Source: Rhodobacteraceae bacterium UBA6213 (GTDB taxonomy: Bacteria; Pseudomonadota; Alphaproteobacteria; Rhodobacterales; Rhodobacteraceae). Taken from it: 64,000 nt of DNA. Positions within the stretch are counted from its first letter, which is position 1, and each line of letters begins with the position of its first letter. Positions 41,660 to 50,039 of this stretch are shown one piece after another. The position numbers were made by a program, and so were the translations under genes. The stretch spans positions 1,130 to 65,129 of the forward strand of contig DISJ01000009.1 of the NCBI GenBank assembly GCA_002421605.1, written 5' to 3'. Under the pieces are notes generated by a model, which was given only the letters and a program-made list of their open reading frames with translations, did no database searches and had not been told where the DNA came from.

Positions 41660-43801
41660 TCAGCCGCCAAATAAGTCGCGCAGTAAGCGCCCGATCGGAT
41701 CGCTAGGGGCGCTGTTTCCGATCGCGGGGGTTACTACGGGCGTCGCGCGCCAGCTTTCGGGGCTAGCAGCAGGCAGGGGCTGCGCGGGCAAACCCTCGTT
41801 CACCTTCAGCATCACCGCTTTCCAGATTTCAGCAGGCAACCCACCCCCGGTAACGCCCGCCAAAGGCGTGTTGTTGTCATAACCCATCCAGACGCCCACA
41901 ACGTAATCTGCCGTAAAGCCAACAAACCACGCATCGCGCGCCGACGAGGTGGTGCCGGTCTTGCCTGCGGCCTGCCGATCGGGCAGGCGCGCACGCGCGC
42001 CGCTGCCTTGTTCGATCACCTGCTCCATCATCCAGATAAGCTCGGCAGCGGCAGTGGGCGAAATGACCCGCTCGCCCAAGCCACCCGCCTGACCGATCAG
42101 TGGCGCATCATCGCCTTGCAGACGCAGTTCTATCAACCCGTAGGGGCGCACCGATGTTCCGCCGTTCAGAATGCCCGCATAGGCCCCGGTCATTTCGAGC
42201 AGTGTCGATTCCGAAACCCCCAGCGCGAGCGCAGGGCCCTCTGCCAGTGTCGAGGCAAAGCCGAACTGGTTGGCCACCGTGCGCACCGCATCGCGCCCGA
42301 CCGCCTCGGAAAGTCGAACGGCCGCAGTGTTGAGCGAGCGTTCAAGCGCGGTGGCCAGCGTGACCTCGCCCGCATATTCTTTCGTATAGTTTTCGGGTGA
42401 CCACGGGCCAGAGCCGGGCACATCGATAGTCAGTGGCGCGTCAAGAATGATACTGTCGGGCGTGTAGCCCATGTCGAGCGCCGCCGCGTAGATGAAAGGC
42501 TTGAAGGTCGAGCCGGTCTGGCGCAATGCCTGCGTGGCACGGTTGAAATCGCCCGCATTCGGCGTCTTTCGCCCGCCCACCATGGCGCGCACTGCGCCAT
42601 CGGCCGACATCACCACAATCGCCGCCTGCGTTTCACTGCCCTCGCGCAGTTTGGCATCAAACACTTCGCTCAACGCGGTTTCCGCTGCAGTCTGGATGCG
42701 CTGGTCAAAGGTGGTCGAGATGATCACGTCTTCCGTGGTTTCGCGGGTCAGAAACGACGGCCCCGATTCCATCACCCAGTCCGCAAAGAACCCGCCCGCG
42801 CGCGCCGCAGCCGCCTGCGACAGCTGCGCCGGGTTGGCAACGGCTTCGGCGTATTCCGTATCGTTGAGAAAGCCCTGATCGTGCATCAGGCCCAGCACCA
42901 GCGCCCCCCGATCTTGCGCGCGCTGCAGGTTCGATGTGGGGGCATAGCGCGATGGCGCCTTCAAAAGCCCCGCCAGCATCGCTGCCTCAGCAGGCGTCAC
43001 ATTGGCAGCCGATTTGCCAAAGTATCGCTGGCTTGCGGCCTCGAAACCACGCGCGCCCGCGCCGAGATATGAGCGGTTAAGGTAAATCGTCAGGATTTCA
43101 TTCTTGGTGTATTTCGCCTCTAGCGCCAAGGCGAAGGGAATTTCCTTGACCTTGCGCCAGACGCTGCCTTGGCGGCAATCGGCTTCATACTCGGCTTCGG
43201 TTTCCCACTTGGCCACGTCAAACGGCACGCCAAGGCACAAAAGCTTTGCGACCTGCTGCGTGATGGTAGATCCGCCGTTGCCTTCCAGCGGGCCACGGCC
43301 TTCGCTCAGGTTGATGCGGATGGCGCTGGCTATACCGCGCGGGCTGATACCGAGATGGCCGTAAAACCGCTTGTCTTCCGTCGCGATGACGGCGTCTTTC
43401 AGATAGGGCGAAACGGTCTCGGCAGTGATCTGGCCGCCAAAGGTTTCGCCGCGCCAAGCAAACACTCTGCCATCGCGGTCAAGCATCGTCACCGAGCCAC
43501 GTTGGCGCGCATCCAGCAACCCGTCGAGCGCGGGCAGTTGCGTCATGAAGTAAAATACAGTGCCCGCAAGAATCAGCGAACCCCCCAACCCGAGCCGCCA
43601 GCCGATGCCCCATATCAAGCGCCAGATGGCGCGCCATAGCCACGCGAATGCGGCGATGATCGGGTTGCGGCGGCGGCGGCGCACAGGTGCGCGGGTAGGC
43701 TTTTTCGCAGCCGGTTTCGACGCCGCCTTTGCGGGCTGCGCCTTGGTGGCCACGTAGCGCCTGTCTGCAACCAGGGGCCGCCGTCCGCCCTTAAATGCCA
43801 T
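41660..43801 (-). CDS. Penicillin-binding protein 1A (bifunctional)
   Basis: A 713-residue class A penicillin-binding protein. A long Lys/Arg/Ala-rich cytoplasmic N-terminus (about 1-50) precedes one membrane segment (about 70-90). The glycosyltransferase domain has VIATEDKRFYGHLGISPRG with the catalytic Glu and GNGGSTITQQVAKLL. The transpeptidase domain has the active Ser in TGSTFKPFIYAAALD, the SLN motif in LERSLNTAAVRL, and GKTGTT. It polymerises and cross-links peptidoglycan. It converges on the MlaC-like gene and diverges from glnK. Confidence 0.94.
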   Translation of the reverse strand: MAFKGGRRPLVADRRYVATKAQPAKAASKPAAKKPTRAPVRRRRRNPIIAAFAWLWRAIWRLIWGIGWRLGLGGSLILAGTVFYFMTQLPALDGLLDARQRGSVTMLDRDGRVFAWRGETFGGQITAETVSPYLKDAVIATEDKRFYGHLGISPRGIASAIRINLSEGRGPLEGNGGSTITQQVAKLLCLGVPFDVAKWETEAEYEADCRQGSVWRKVKEIPFALALEAKYTKNEILTIYLNRSYLGAGARGFEAASQRYFGKSAANVTPAEAAMLAGLLKAPSRYAPTSNLQRAQDRGALVLGLMHDQGFLNDTEYAEAVANPAQLSQAAAARAGGFFADWVMESGPSFLTRETTEDVIISTTFDQRIQTAAETALSEVFDAKLREGSETQAAIVVMSADGAVRAMVGGRKTPNAGDFNRATQALRQTGSTFKPFIYAAALDMGYTPDSIILDAPLTIDVPGSGPWSPENYTKEYAGEVTLATALERSLNTAAVRLSEAVGRDAVRTVANQFGFASTLAEGPALALGVSESTLLEMTGAYAGILNGGTSVRPYGLIELRLQGDDAPLIGQAGGLGERVISPTAAAELIWMMEQVIEQGSGARARLPDRQAAGKTGTTSSARDAWFVGFTADYVVGVWMGYDNNTPLAGVTGGGLPAEIWKAVMLKVNEGLPAQPLPAASPESWRATPVVTPAIGNSAPSDPIGRLLRDLFGG

Positions 43802-43909
43802 CTCTTACCTGCATGACTGCCCGTTTCTTTGCCGTCAGCTTACATGCCGCCCCACAGAATGTGGAGCAACTTTGCAAGGTGATTCGCTTTCACTGCCGCC
43901 TAATTTTTA

Positions 43910-43943
43910 TGCATTTGGTGCATATTGTGCAAAACTTGTGCAA
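43910..43943 (+). promoter_or_regulatory. TGCA-type repeat array upstream of glnK-amtB (candidate NtrC sites)
   Basis: Within the 267-base divergent gap, four TGCA cores occur at 43910, 43919, 43928 and 43939. The last two lie in an exact direct repeat of TTGTGCAA (43925-43932 and 43936-43943) spaced 11 bases, one helical turn. TGCA-N5-TGCA arrays resemble NtrC half-sites (GGTGCA/TGCACC). The array is about 125 bases before the glnK start, a usual enhancer distance. No clear sigma-54 -24/-12 promoter was found. Confidence 0.5.
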
Positions 43944-44068
43944 TTCATGCGGATTCCACCCCTTTTACACCTGCCGCAAAGCTTGTGCTGCAGCTGCAAA
44001 CTGCGCCCTTTGGTCCCATGCGATGCCCAAATTGAGGCGTCGAGGGTGAAAGAGGAAGGGATGACGAC

Positions 44069-44407
44069 GTGAAACTCATCATTGCAGCAATCAAGCCGTT
44101 CAAGCTCGACGAGGTGCGCGAAGCGCTCACCGCGATCGGCGTGCGTGGCATGATGGTATCCGAGGTCAAGGGCTTTGGCGCACAGTCAGGGCATACCGAA
44201 ATTTACCGCGGCGCCGAATACGCCGTGAACTTCGTGCCGAAAATCAAACTCGAAATCGTGGTGGCCGACGCGCTGGCCGACGAGGTTGTGGACACCATCG
44301 CGCGAACCGCGCGCACGCAGAAAATTGGCGACGGCAAGATTTTCGTGCTGGACGTGGCGCAAGCGGTGCGGGTGCGCACCGGAGACGTGAATGACGAGGC
44401 GCTCTGA
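44069..44407 (+). CDS. glnK: Nitrogen regulatory protein P-II (GlnK)
   Basis: A 112-residue P-II signal protein. It starts MKLIIAAIKPFKLDEVREAL, the T-loop is GAQSGHTEIYRGAEYAVNF with uridylylation site Tyr51, and the C-terminal KIGDGKIFVLDVAQAVRVRTGD binds ATP. A GTG start at 44069 follows AGGAAGG. Linkage to amtB, 29 bases downstream, marks it as GlnK rather than GlnB: it binds and closes AmtB when nitrogen is plentiful. Expression is probably nitrogen-controlled through the repeats upstream. Confidence 0.95.
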   Translation: MKLIIAAIKPFKLDEVREALTAIGVRGMMVSEVKGFGAQSGHTEIYRGAEYAVNFVPKIKLEIVVADALADEVVDTIARTARTQKIGDGKIFVLDVAQAVRVRTGDVNDEAL

Positions 44408-44436
44408 GGGTGGCCACAAAAGGGGATGAAAGAGAG

Positions 44437-45786
44437 ATGACGAAACTTGCAAAACTCCCGGGCCTTGCTGCGGCGCTTGCCGTATTGGCCCTACCTGCCT
44501 TCGCGCAGGACGCGGCACCTGCCGCCGAGGCGATGGCCGAGGCAGTAGCGCCGATCGTAGATAAAGGCGACGTGGCGTGGATGATGACCGCATCGCTGCT
44601 GGTGCTGTTCATGATCATTCCGGGGCTGGCGCTGTTCTATGGCGGCCTCGTGCGAACCAAGAACATGCTTTCGATCTTGATGCAGACCACAATGATTACC
44701 GCCGTGGTGATGATCATCTGGGTACTCTATGGCTATTCGTTCGCGTTTGGCGGCAGCACCTCACCCTACTGGGGTGGTACGGGCAAAATATTCCTGTCCG
44801 GGGTCACGATAGACAGCCTTGCTGCGACCTTTACCGATGGCGTGATGCTGCCTGAATACGTTTTCATCGCCTTCCAGATGACCTTTGCGGCCATTACCCC
44901 GGCGCTGTTCGTTGGTGCCTTTGCCGAACGCATCAAGTTTTCGGCGGTCATTCTGTTCACCGTGCTTTGGGTGACGGTGGTCTACTTCCCGATCGCGCAT
45001 ATGGTCTGGGATGGTTCGGGCCTGATCTTCAACTGGGGCGCGGTCGACTTTGCAGGCGGCACCGTGGTGCACATCAACGCAGGTGTCACCGCATTGGTCG
45101 CAGCCTTCGTCGTGGGCCCGCGCATCGGCTATGGCAAAGACAACATGGCACCCCACTCGATGACGCTGACCATGGTCGGCGCGGCGATGCTGTGGGTTGG
45201 CTGGTTCGGCTTCAACGCCGGGTCCAACCTTGAAGCTACCGCGGGTGCCACGCTTGCACTCCTGAACACCTTTGCTGCCACGGCTGCCGCAATTGTCAGC
45301 TGGGTCGCAGTCGAAAAGATCGTTCGCGGCAAGGCCTCGGGTCTTGGTGCGGCATCGGGAATGGTGGCTGGTCTGGTCGCCATTACCCCGGCCTGTGGCA
45401 CCTCTGGCCCGGTGGGCGCGATTGCGCTTGGCTTCGTGGTTTCGCCGATCGCCTACTTCTTCGTGACCAAGGTCAAGGCGATGTTTCATTACGACGACAG
45501 CCTCGATGTGTTCGGTGTGCACGGCGTTGGCGGCATCGTCGGTGCAATCGGCACCGGCATCTTGATGGCACCCTCGCTCGGTGGCGTTGGCGGCGACGAC
45601 TTTTCGATCGCAGCACAGGTCGTCATCCAGATCAAAGCGGTGCTGCTGACCATCGTTTGGGCCGGTGTGGGCTCGCTGGTGCTGCTCTACATCGTCAAAG
45701 CGATCACCGGTCTTCGTGTCGAACCCGATGACGAGCGTCAGGGGCTTGACCTTACGACGCACGGCGAAAGCGCCTACCACTCCTGA
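44437..45786 (+). CDS. amtB: Ammonium transporter AmtB
   Basis: A 449-residue Amt/Rh channel. A cleavable signal sequence (LPGLAAALAVLALPAFAQD) is followed by eleven membrane helices. Signatures are GLALFYGGLVRTKNMLS near residue 70, the FGFNAGSN segment, and DVFGVHGVGGIVGAIGTGI, which holds one pore His; the other lies earlier in HINAGVTALVAAF. It conducts ammonium and is blocked by GlnK, encoded just upstream. A ribosome site GAAAGAGAG precedes ATG 44437. Confidence 0.96.
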   Translation: MTKLAKLPGLAAALAVLALPAFAQDAAPAAEAMAEAVAPIVDKGDVAWMMTASLLVLFMIIPGLALFYGGLVRTKNMLSILMQTTMITAVVMIIWVLYGYSFAFGGSTSPYWGGTGKIFLSGVTIDSLAATFTDGVMLPEYVFIAFQMTFAAITPALFVGAFAERIKFSAVILFTVLWVTVVYFPIAHMVWDGSGLIFNWGAVDFAGGTVVHINAGVTALVAAFVVGPRIGYGKDNMAPHSMTLTMVGAAMLWVGWFGFNAGSNLEATAGATLALLNTFAATAAAIVSWVAVEKIVRGKASGLGAASGMVAGLVAITPACGTSGPVGAIALGFVVSPIAYFFVTKVKAMFHYDDSLDVFGVHGVGGIVGAIGTGILMAPSLGGVGGDDFSIAAQVVIQIKAVLLTIVWAGVGSLVLLYIVKAITGLRVEPDDERQGLDLTTHGESAYHS

Positions 45787-45804
45787 TCTAGGTGGAATGG
45801 CGGG

Positions 45805-45831
45805 AAAGGCGGGGCGCAGGCCCCGCCTTTT
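45805..45831. terminator. Bidirectional terminator between amtB and the aromatic aminotransferase gene
   Basis: An 11-bp perfect inverted repeat (AAAGGCGGGGC / GCCCCGCCTTT) with a GCAG loop lies 18 bases past the amtB stop and 18 bases from the convergent aminotransferase stop. T-runs flank the stem on both strands. Confidence 0.88.
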
Positions 45832-45848
45832 CTATTGTGGATACGGCC

Positions 45849-47033
45849 TCAGACCCCGGCGGCGATGATTGCCTGCGCCAGAATCGGAACCGTCTTGGTG
45901 TTCAGCCCAGCAATGTTCAGCCGACTGTCGCTAACCATGTAGATCGCATTCTCGACCCGCATCTGTTCGACCTGCTCTGGCGTGGCACCAAGGCGCGAAA
46001 ACATGCCCCGGTGCTGCGCCAAAAATCCGAAGCGGTCCGACCCTGAAAGCCGCCGCAGTTCGCTTGCCAGTTGTTCGCGCAGGGCAAGCATGCCTAGCCG
46101 CACCTCTTCCAATTCCGCCTGCCAGTCCGCGCGCAAACCCGCGTCGGTCAGGATCATCGTTACCAGGCGCGAGCCGTGATCGGGCGCGAAGGAATAGTTC
46201 TGCCGATTGAGAAAGGCGAAATTGCCTTGCACCAGATTGCGGGTGCCATTGTCGGGCGTGATCGCCAGCAAAATGCCTGTGCGCTCGCGGTAGATACCAA
46301 AGTTCTTGCTGCACGAGGCGGCGATCAGCACTTGCGGCAACCGCTCGGCCAACAAACGGGTGCCCGCCGCGTCGGCATCAAGCCCGTCGCCAAATCCTTG
46401 ATAGGCAAGGTCCACCAGCGGTAGCGCGCCGCAGCGCCCCAGCAGTGTTGCCACCTCTGCCCATTCGGGCAGCGTCAGGTTGGCGCCGGTCGGGTTGTGG
46501 CAGCAGCCATGCAGCAGCACCACGTCGCCTGCCTTCGCCTGCGCCAGATCGGCCATCATTCCGGCAAAATCGACGCCGCGTGTTTCCGCGTCGAAATAGC
46601 GGTAGAGCCGCGTCTTGATGCCAAGATAGCTTAGGATCGAAAGGTGGTTCGGCCAAGTCGGATCAGAAACAAAGACGGTGGCATCGGGCGAGGCCATGCG
46701 CGCCAGTTCCAGCGCCTGACGCACAGCACCCGTGCCGCCCACGGTAGCCAGCGCCGCCACCCGATCCGCCGGACAACCCGCGCCAAGAATCATCCCGGCC
46801 ATTGCCGCATGATACTCGGGCTCGCCCGCCAGCGCCGTGTAGGTTTTGGTCGTTTCGCTTTCCCAGAGCCGCTTTTCGGCGGCTTTGACCGCGCGCATCA
46901 CGGGTGTCAGCCCATTGGCATCTTTGTAAACGCCCACGCCAAGGTCGATCTTGGCCGGCCGCGGATCTGCCTTGAGCATACCCATCAACGCCAGAATTTT
47001 ATCGGGAGTTTGCGGTTTGAGATTGTGCAGCAT
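45849..47033 (-). CDS. Aromatic/aspartate aminotransferase (class I)
   Basis: A 394-residue PLP aminotransferase of the AspC/TyrB group. MLHNLKPQTPDKILALM and IDLGVGVYKDANGLTPVM are N-terminal signatures. LLHGCCHNPTGANLT binds PLP through Asn, VDLAYQGFGDGLDADA contains the Asp/Tyr pair, and ASCSKNFGIYRERTG holds the Schiff-base Lys. It exchanges amino groups between 2-oxoglutarate and aspartate or aromatic acids; which substrate prevails is unclear, so no symbol is given. It is 8 bases downstream of the sulfurtransferase gene and likely co-transcribed. Confidence 0.93.
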   Translation of the reverse strand: MLHNLKPQTPDKILALMGMLKADPRPAKIDLGVGVYKDANGLTPVMRAVKAAEKRLWESETTKTYTALAGEPEYHAAMAGMILGAGCPADRVAALATVGGTGAVRQALELARMASPDATVFVSDPTWPNHLSILSYLGIKTRLYRYFDAETRGVDFAGMMADLAQAKAGDVVLLHGCCHNPTGANLTLPEWAEVATLLGRCGALPLVDLAYQGFGDGLDADAAGTRLLAERLPQVLIAASCSKNFGIYRERTGILLAITPDNGTRNLVQGNFAFLNRQNYSFAPDHGSRLVTMILTDAGLRADWQAELEEVRLGMLALREQLASELRRLSGSDRFGFLAQHRGMFSRLGATPEQVEQMRVENAIYMVSDSRLNIAGLNTKTVPILAQAIIAAGV

Positions 47034-47041
47034 CTTGAGCC

Positions 47042-47899
47042 TCACGCCTTTCCGGTTGCGACTTTGAGATCGTTGAACATGCCCCATTCCGCCCATGCCC
47101 CATCATAGACGGCGTGGTTTCTGTGCCCGACAAGTTCCAGTGCCAGCGCCAGCATTGCCGCGTTGACGCCGGAACCGCAGGTGGTGATCGCGGGCTTGTG
47201 CAAATCCACCCCCGCGGCCACGAAAACCGCGCGCAATTCGTTGGGCGATTTCATTGTGCCGTCGGCATTTAGCAGCGAGGCGAAATGTACATTTTTGGAA
47301 CCGGGAATATGCCCCATGCGCAGGCCCGGGCGTGGTTCTGGGTCTTTGCCCTCAAACCGCCCCGGCGCGCGGGCGTCGATGATTTCGTGATCGCCCAGTT
47401 TCGAGGCGGCGGCGACCTGCGTGACATCCTTCACCAGCTCTGCGTGACGTTGCACCGTGATGTGACGATCGCGCAGCACAGGGGGCATATCTTCAACTTC
47501 GCGCCCCTCGGCCACCCATTTGGCAAACCCGCCGTCCAGCACCGCAACATCGTGTTTGCCCATCAGGCGAAACGTCCACCACGCACGCGGCGCAGAAAAG
47601 ATGCCAGCGGTGTCATAGACAACCAGTTGATGCCCGTCGCCAATGCCCATGGCGCGCATCCGGCTGATGAACTTTTCGGGCGGCGGCGCCATATGCGGCA
47701 GCGTCGAGCGGGTGTCGGAAATGTCGTCAATATCGAAGAACCGCGCGCCGGGAATATGACTTGCGTCGTACTCCGCCTTTGGATCGCGCCCCGATGTGGG
47801 TAAAAACCAGCTTGCATCAAGCACCCGCAGATCCGGGTTCTTCAGATGCGCCTCGAGCCACGCAGTGGAAACGAGGGTTTTGGGGTCGTCATAGGCCAT
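47042..47899 (-). CDS. sseA: 3-mercaptopyruvate sulfurtransferase
   Basis: A 285-residue protein of two rhodanese domains. The inactive N-terminal domain includes VSTAWLEAHLKNPDLRVLD and IPGARFFDIDDISD. The C-terminal domain carries the active-site loop TCGSGVNAAMLALALEL; the CGSG-V-x-A loop is typical of mercaptopyruvate rather than thiosulfate sulfurtransferases. It moves sulfur from 3-mercaptopyruvate to a thiol acceptor. The pairing with an aminotransferase is meaningful because cysteine transamination gives mercaptopyruvate. ATG 47899 follows GGGAGAG. Confidence 0.94.
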   Translation of the reverse strand: MAYDDPKTLVSTAWLEAHLKNPDLRVLDASWFLPTSGRDPKAEYDASHIPGARFFDIDDISDTRSTLPHMAPPPEKFISRMRAMGIGDGHQLVVYDTAGIFSAPRAWWTFRLMGKHDVAVLDGGFAKWVAEGREVEDMPPVLRDRHITVQRHAELVKDVTQVAAASKLGDHEIIDARAPGRFEGKDPEPRPGLRMGHIPGSKNVHFASLLNADGTMKSPNELRAVFVAAGVDLHKPAITTCGSGVNAAMLALALELVGHRNHAVYDGAWAEWGMFNDLKVATGKA

Positions 47900-48040
47900 G
47901 GCACTCTCCCGCTGATCGGGCAAAGCCTTACGCGGCAGGGCGAGGCGAGGCAAGTGTAGGCATGACCAATTGGCGGTTGCACATCCCTCCCGCTCGGGCT
48001 TTGTTCGCCACCAAAGCGATGCAGCCAAAGGGACGATGTG

Positions 48041-49468
48041 ATGCGCAACAGCGAAGCAATCTGGGATGCGGTCGAGGCTCATGCCCCCGACCTGATCGGG
48101 CTTTCGGATCGGGTCTGGGGCACGCCTGAAACGCTTTACGCTGAATATCGTTCTTGCGGTGAACACACGGCGATGCTGCGCGAGAAGGGCTTTCGGGTGA
48201 GCGAAAACCTTGCCGGCCTTCCCACGGCAGTGATGGGTGAGGCGGGTGAGGGCGGGCCGCTGATTGCAGTTTTGGGCGAATATGACGCACTGCCGGGCCT
48301 CAGCCAAGAAGCGGGGTTGGCCGAGCCGCGCGAAGTTGAAAAGGGCGGCAACGGCCATGGCTGCGGCCACAACTTGCTGGGCTCTGCCGCGCTGCTTGCC
48401 GCTTGCGCATTGAAAGACTGGCTTGTCGCTACCGGCACGCCGGGCCGCGTGCGCTATTACGGCTGCCCTGCAGAAGAAGGAGGTGCCGCAAAAACCTTCA
48501 TGGTGCGCGATGGCGCCTTCGACGGTGTCGATGCCGCTATCACTTGGCACCCCAACCCGATCACCCGCGTCGATGATGCGGTGAGTCTTGCCAATATGCG
48601 TATCGACTTTACCTTCACCGGCCGCACCAGTCATGCCGCCATGAGCCCGCATCTGGGGCGTTCAGCGCTTGATGCGGTGGAGCTGATGTCGGTGGGGGTC
48701 AACTACCTGCGCGAGCATGTGCCGCAAGACGCGCGGATGCATTACGCCTACCTCGATGCGGGGGGGGCTGCACCAAACGTGGTGCAGGGGCGCGCCAAGG
48801 TGCGCCACCTCGTGCGCGCCAAGCAGTTGCACGACATGCTGGCCATCGTCGAACGGGTAAAGAACGTCGCCAGCGGTGCCGCGCTGATGACCGGCACCGA
48901 GGTCGAGGTGCAGGTGGTTTCCGCAGTTTCCAACATGATGGGCAATAGCGTGATGGAAGCCACCATGCAGGCCGCACTGGAAGAGCTTGGCGGAGTTGCG
49001 TTTGACGAGGCAGACCGCGCCTATGCCCGCGCCATTCAAGCAACCCTGACGCGCGAAGAAATCGCCTCGCCTTACAAGGTGGTGGCAATGCCGCCACGGT
49101 TTGACGAGCCGCTTTGCGATTATCTGGTGCCGCTTTATCCGCGTGGCGAAGTGCTGATCGGCTCGACCGACGTGGCCGATGTCAGCTGGAAGGTGCCATT
49201 GGTGCAGGCACTAGTGGCCACACACGCAATCGGCTCTCCGGGGCATAGCTGGCAGGTCACCGCCCAAGGCAAATCACCCGCCGCGCACAAGGGGCTAGTG
49301 CATGCCGCCAAAGCGATGGCGCGCTGCGCTGAGAAGTTGCTGACCACGCCGGGGCTTCTGGCCGAGGCGCAGGCCGAACACCGCATGCGGTTGGCGGCAA
49401 CGCCCTATACCTGCCCGCTGCCCGAGGGCATCACGCCGCCGCTGCAACCGCGACCTGCGGGGCTGTAA
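48041..49468 (+). CDS. M20 family amidohydrolase (AbgB-like)
   Basis: A 475-residue metallopeptidase-fold hydrolase similar to p-aminobenzoyl-glutamate hydrolase subunit B. LIAVLGEYDALPGLSQEAG and GNGHGCGHNLLGSAALLAA hold the first metal ligands, YGCPAEEGGAAKTFMVRDG the Glu pair, and the dimerisation domain contains TGRTSHAAMSPHLGRSALD. The true substrate is not clear; such enzymes hydrolyse amide-linked folate breakdown products or other N-acyl amino acids. A GTG one codon upstream could serve as start. Divergent from the sulfurtransferase gene. Confidence 0.88.
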   Translation: MRNSEAIWDAVEAHAPDLIGLSDRVWGTPETLYAEYRSCGEHTAMLREKGFRVSENLAGLPTAVMGEAGEGGPLIAVLGEYDALPGLSQEAGLAEPREVEKGGNGHGCGHNLLGSAALLAACALKDWLVATGTPGRVRYYGCPAEEGGAAKTFMVRDGAFDGVDAAITWHPNPITRVDDAVSLANMRIDFTFTGRTSHAAMSPHLGRSALDAVELMSVGVNYLREHVPQDARMHYAYLDAGGAAPNVVQGRAKVRHLVRAKQLHDMLAIVERVKNVASGAALMTGTEVEVQVVSAVSNMMGNSVMEATMQAALEELGGVAFDEADRAYARAIQATLTREEIASPYKVVAMPPRFDEPLCDYLVPLYPRGEVLIGSTDVADVSWKVPLVQALVATHAIGSPGHSWQVTAQGKSPAAHKGLVHAAKAMARCAEKLLTTPGLLAEAQAEHRMRLAATPYTCPLPEGITPPLQPRPAGL

Positions 49469-49474
49469 GCGTAA

Positions 49475-49495
49475 AGGGGGCGCTTGGCGCCCCCT
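49475..49495. terminator. Hairpin between M20 hydrolase gene and smpB
   Basis: A perfect 9-bp stem (AGGGGGCGC / GCGCCCCCT) with a TTG loop lies 6 bases beyond the hydrolase stop and 7 bases from the convergent smpB stop. T-runs are short (TTTACG on the minus strand), so it is a plausible but not ideal bidirectional terminator. Confidence 0.65.
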
Positions 49496-49502
49496 AACCC
49501 TG

Positions 49503-49976
49503 TCAGTGGTTCTGTTTCATGATGCGCGCCTTCTGGCGGTCCCAGTCGCGCTTGGCTTCGGTCTGGCGCTTGTCGGCCAGCTTTTTGCCCTTGGCGATGC
49601 CGATCTTCAGCTTCACCCGTCCGCGCTCGTTGAAATACATCACAAGCGGCACGATGGTCATGCCCTCGCGTCCGACCGCATTCCAAAGCCGCGACAGCTC
49701 TTTTTTAGAAACCAAAAGCTTGCGGCGGCGGCGCGGCTCGTGCCCAAAGACGCCTGCTTGCATGTAAGGGGCGACATAGGCGTTGATCAGCCACAACTCG
49801 CCGCCTTCGACCGACGCGTAGCTTTCTGCAATATTGCTTTGCCCGATCCGCAGCGACTTCACTTCGGAACCGGTCAGAATGATCCCTGCCTCGATGTCGC
49901 TTTCGATAGCATAATCGAACCGCGCCCGGCGGTTTTCGGCAATGGTCTTGGAATTGGGATCTGATTTTTCAGCCAT
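49503..49976 (-). CDS. smpB: SsrA-binding protein SmpB
   Basis: A 157-residue tmRNA partner required for ribosome rescue. Signatures are IAENRRARFDYAIESDIEAGI, LTGSEVKSLR and the RKLLVSKKEL region; the central YMQAGVFGHEPRRRRKLL is typical, and the basic C-terminal tail AEAKRDWDRQKARIMKQNH (as positions 49506-49562) inserts into the mRNA channel. Length is normal. The ssrA gene itself is not seen in this window. Confidence 0.95.
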   Translation of the reverse strand: MAEKSDPNSKTIAENRRARFDYAIESDIEAGIILTGSEVKSLRIGQSNIAESYASVEGGELWLINAYVAPYMQAGVFGHEPRRRRKLLVSKKELSRLWNAVGREGMTIVPLVMYFNERGRVKLKIGIAKGKKLADKRQTEAKRDWDRQKARIMKQNH

Positions 49977-50039
49977 GACCGCCCCGAGATAGTCTGCCCG
50001 CCCGCGACTGTCCAGTGAGGCCCGCCAGTTGCGTGTGCG

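Noticed and set aside
44761..45780. A 339-codon open frame on the minus strand across amtB
   Set aside because: Its composition (His, Asp, Arg rich) is that of an antisense shadow of a GC-rich membrane protein gene; it has no recognisable motif and amtB fully explains the region.
47900..48652. N-terminal extension of the sulfurtransferase by about 251 codons
   Set aside because: The extension runs antisense through the M20 hydrolase gene, has no rhodanese features, and a good ribosome site precedes ATG 47899.
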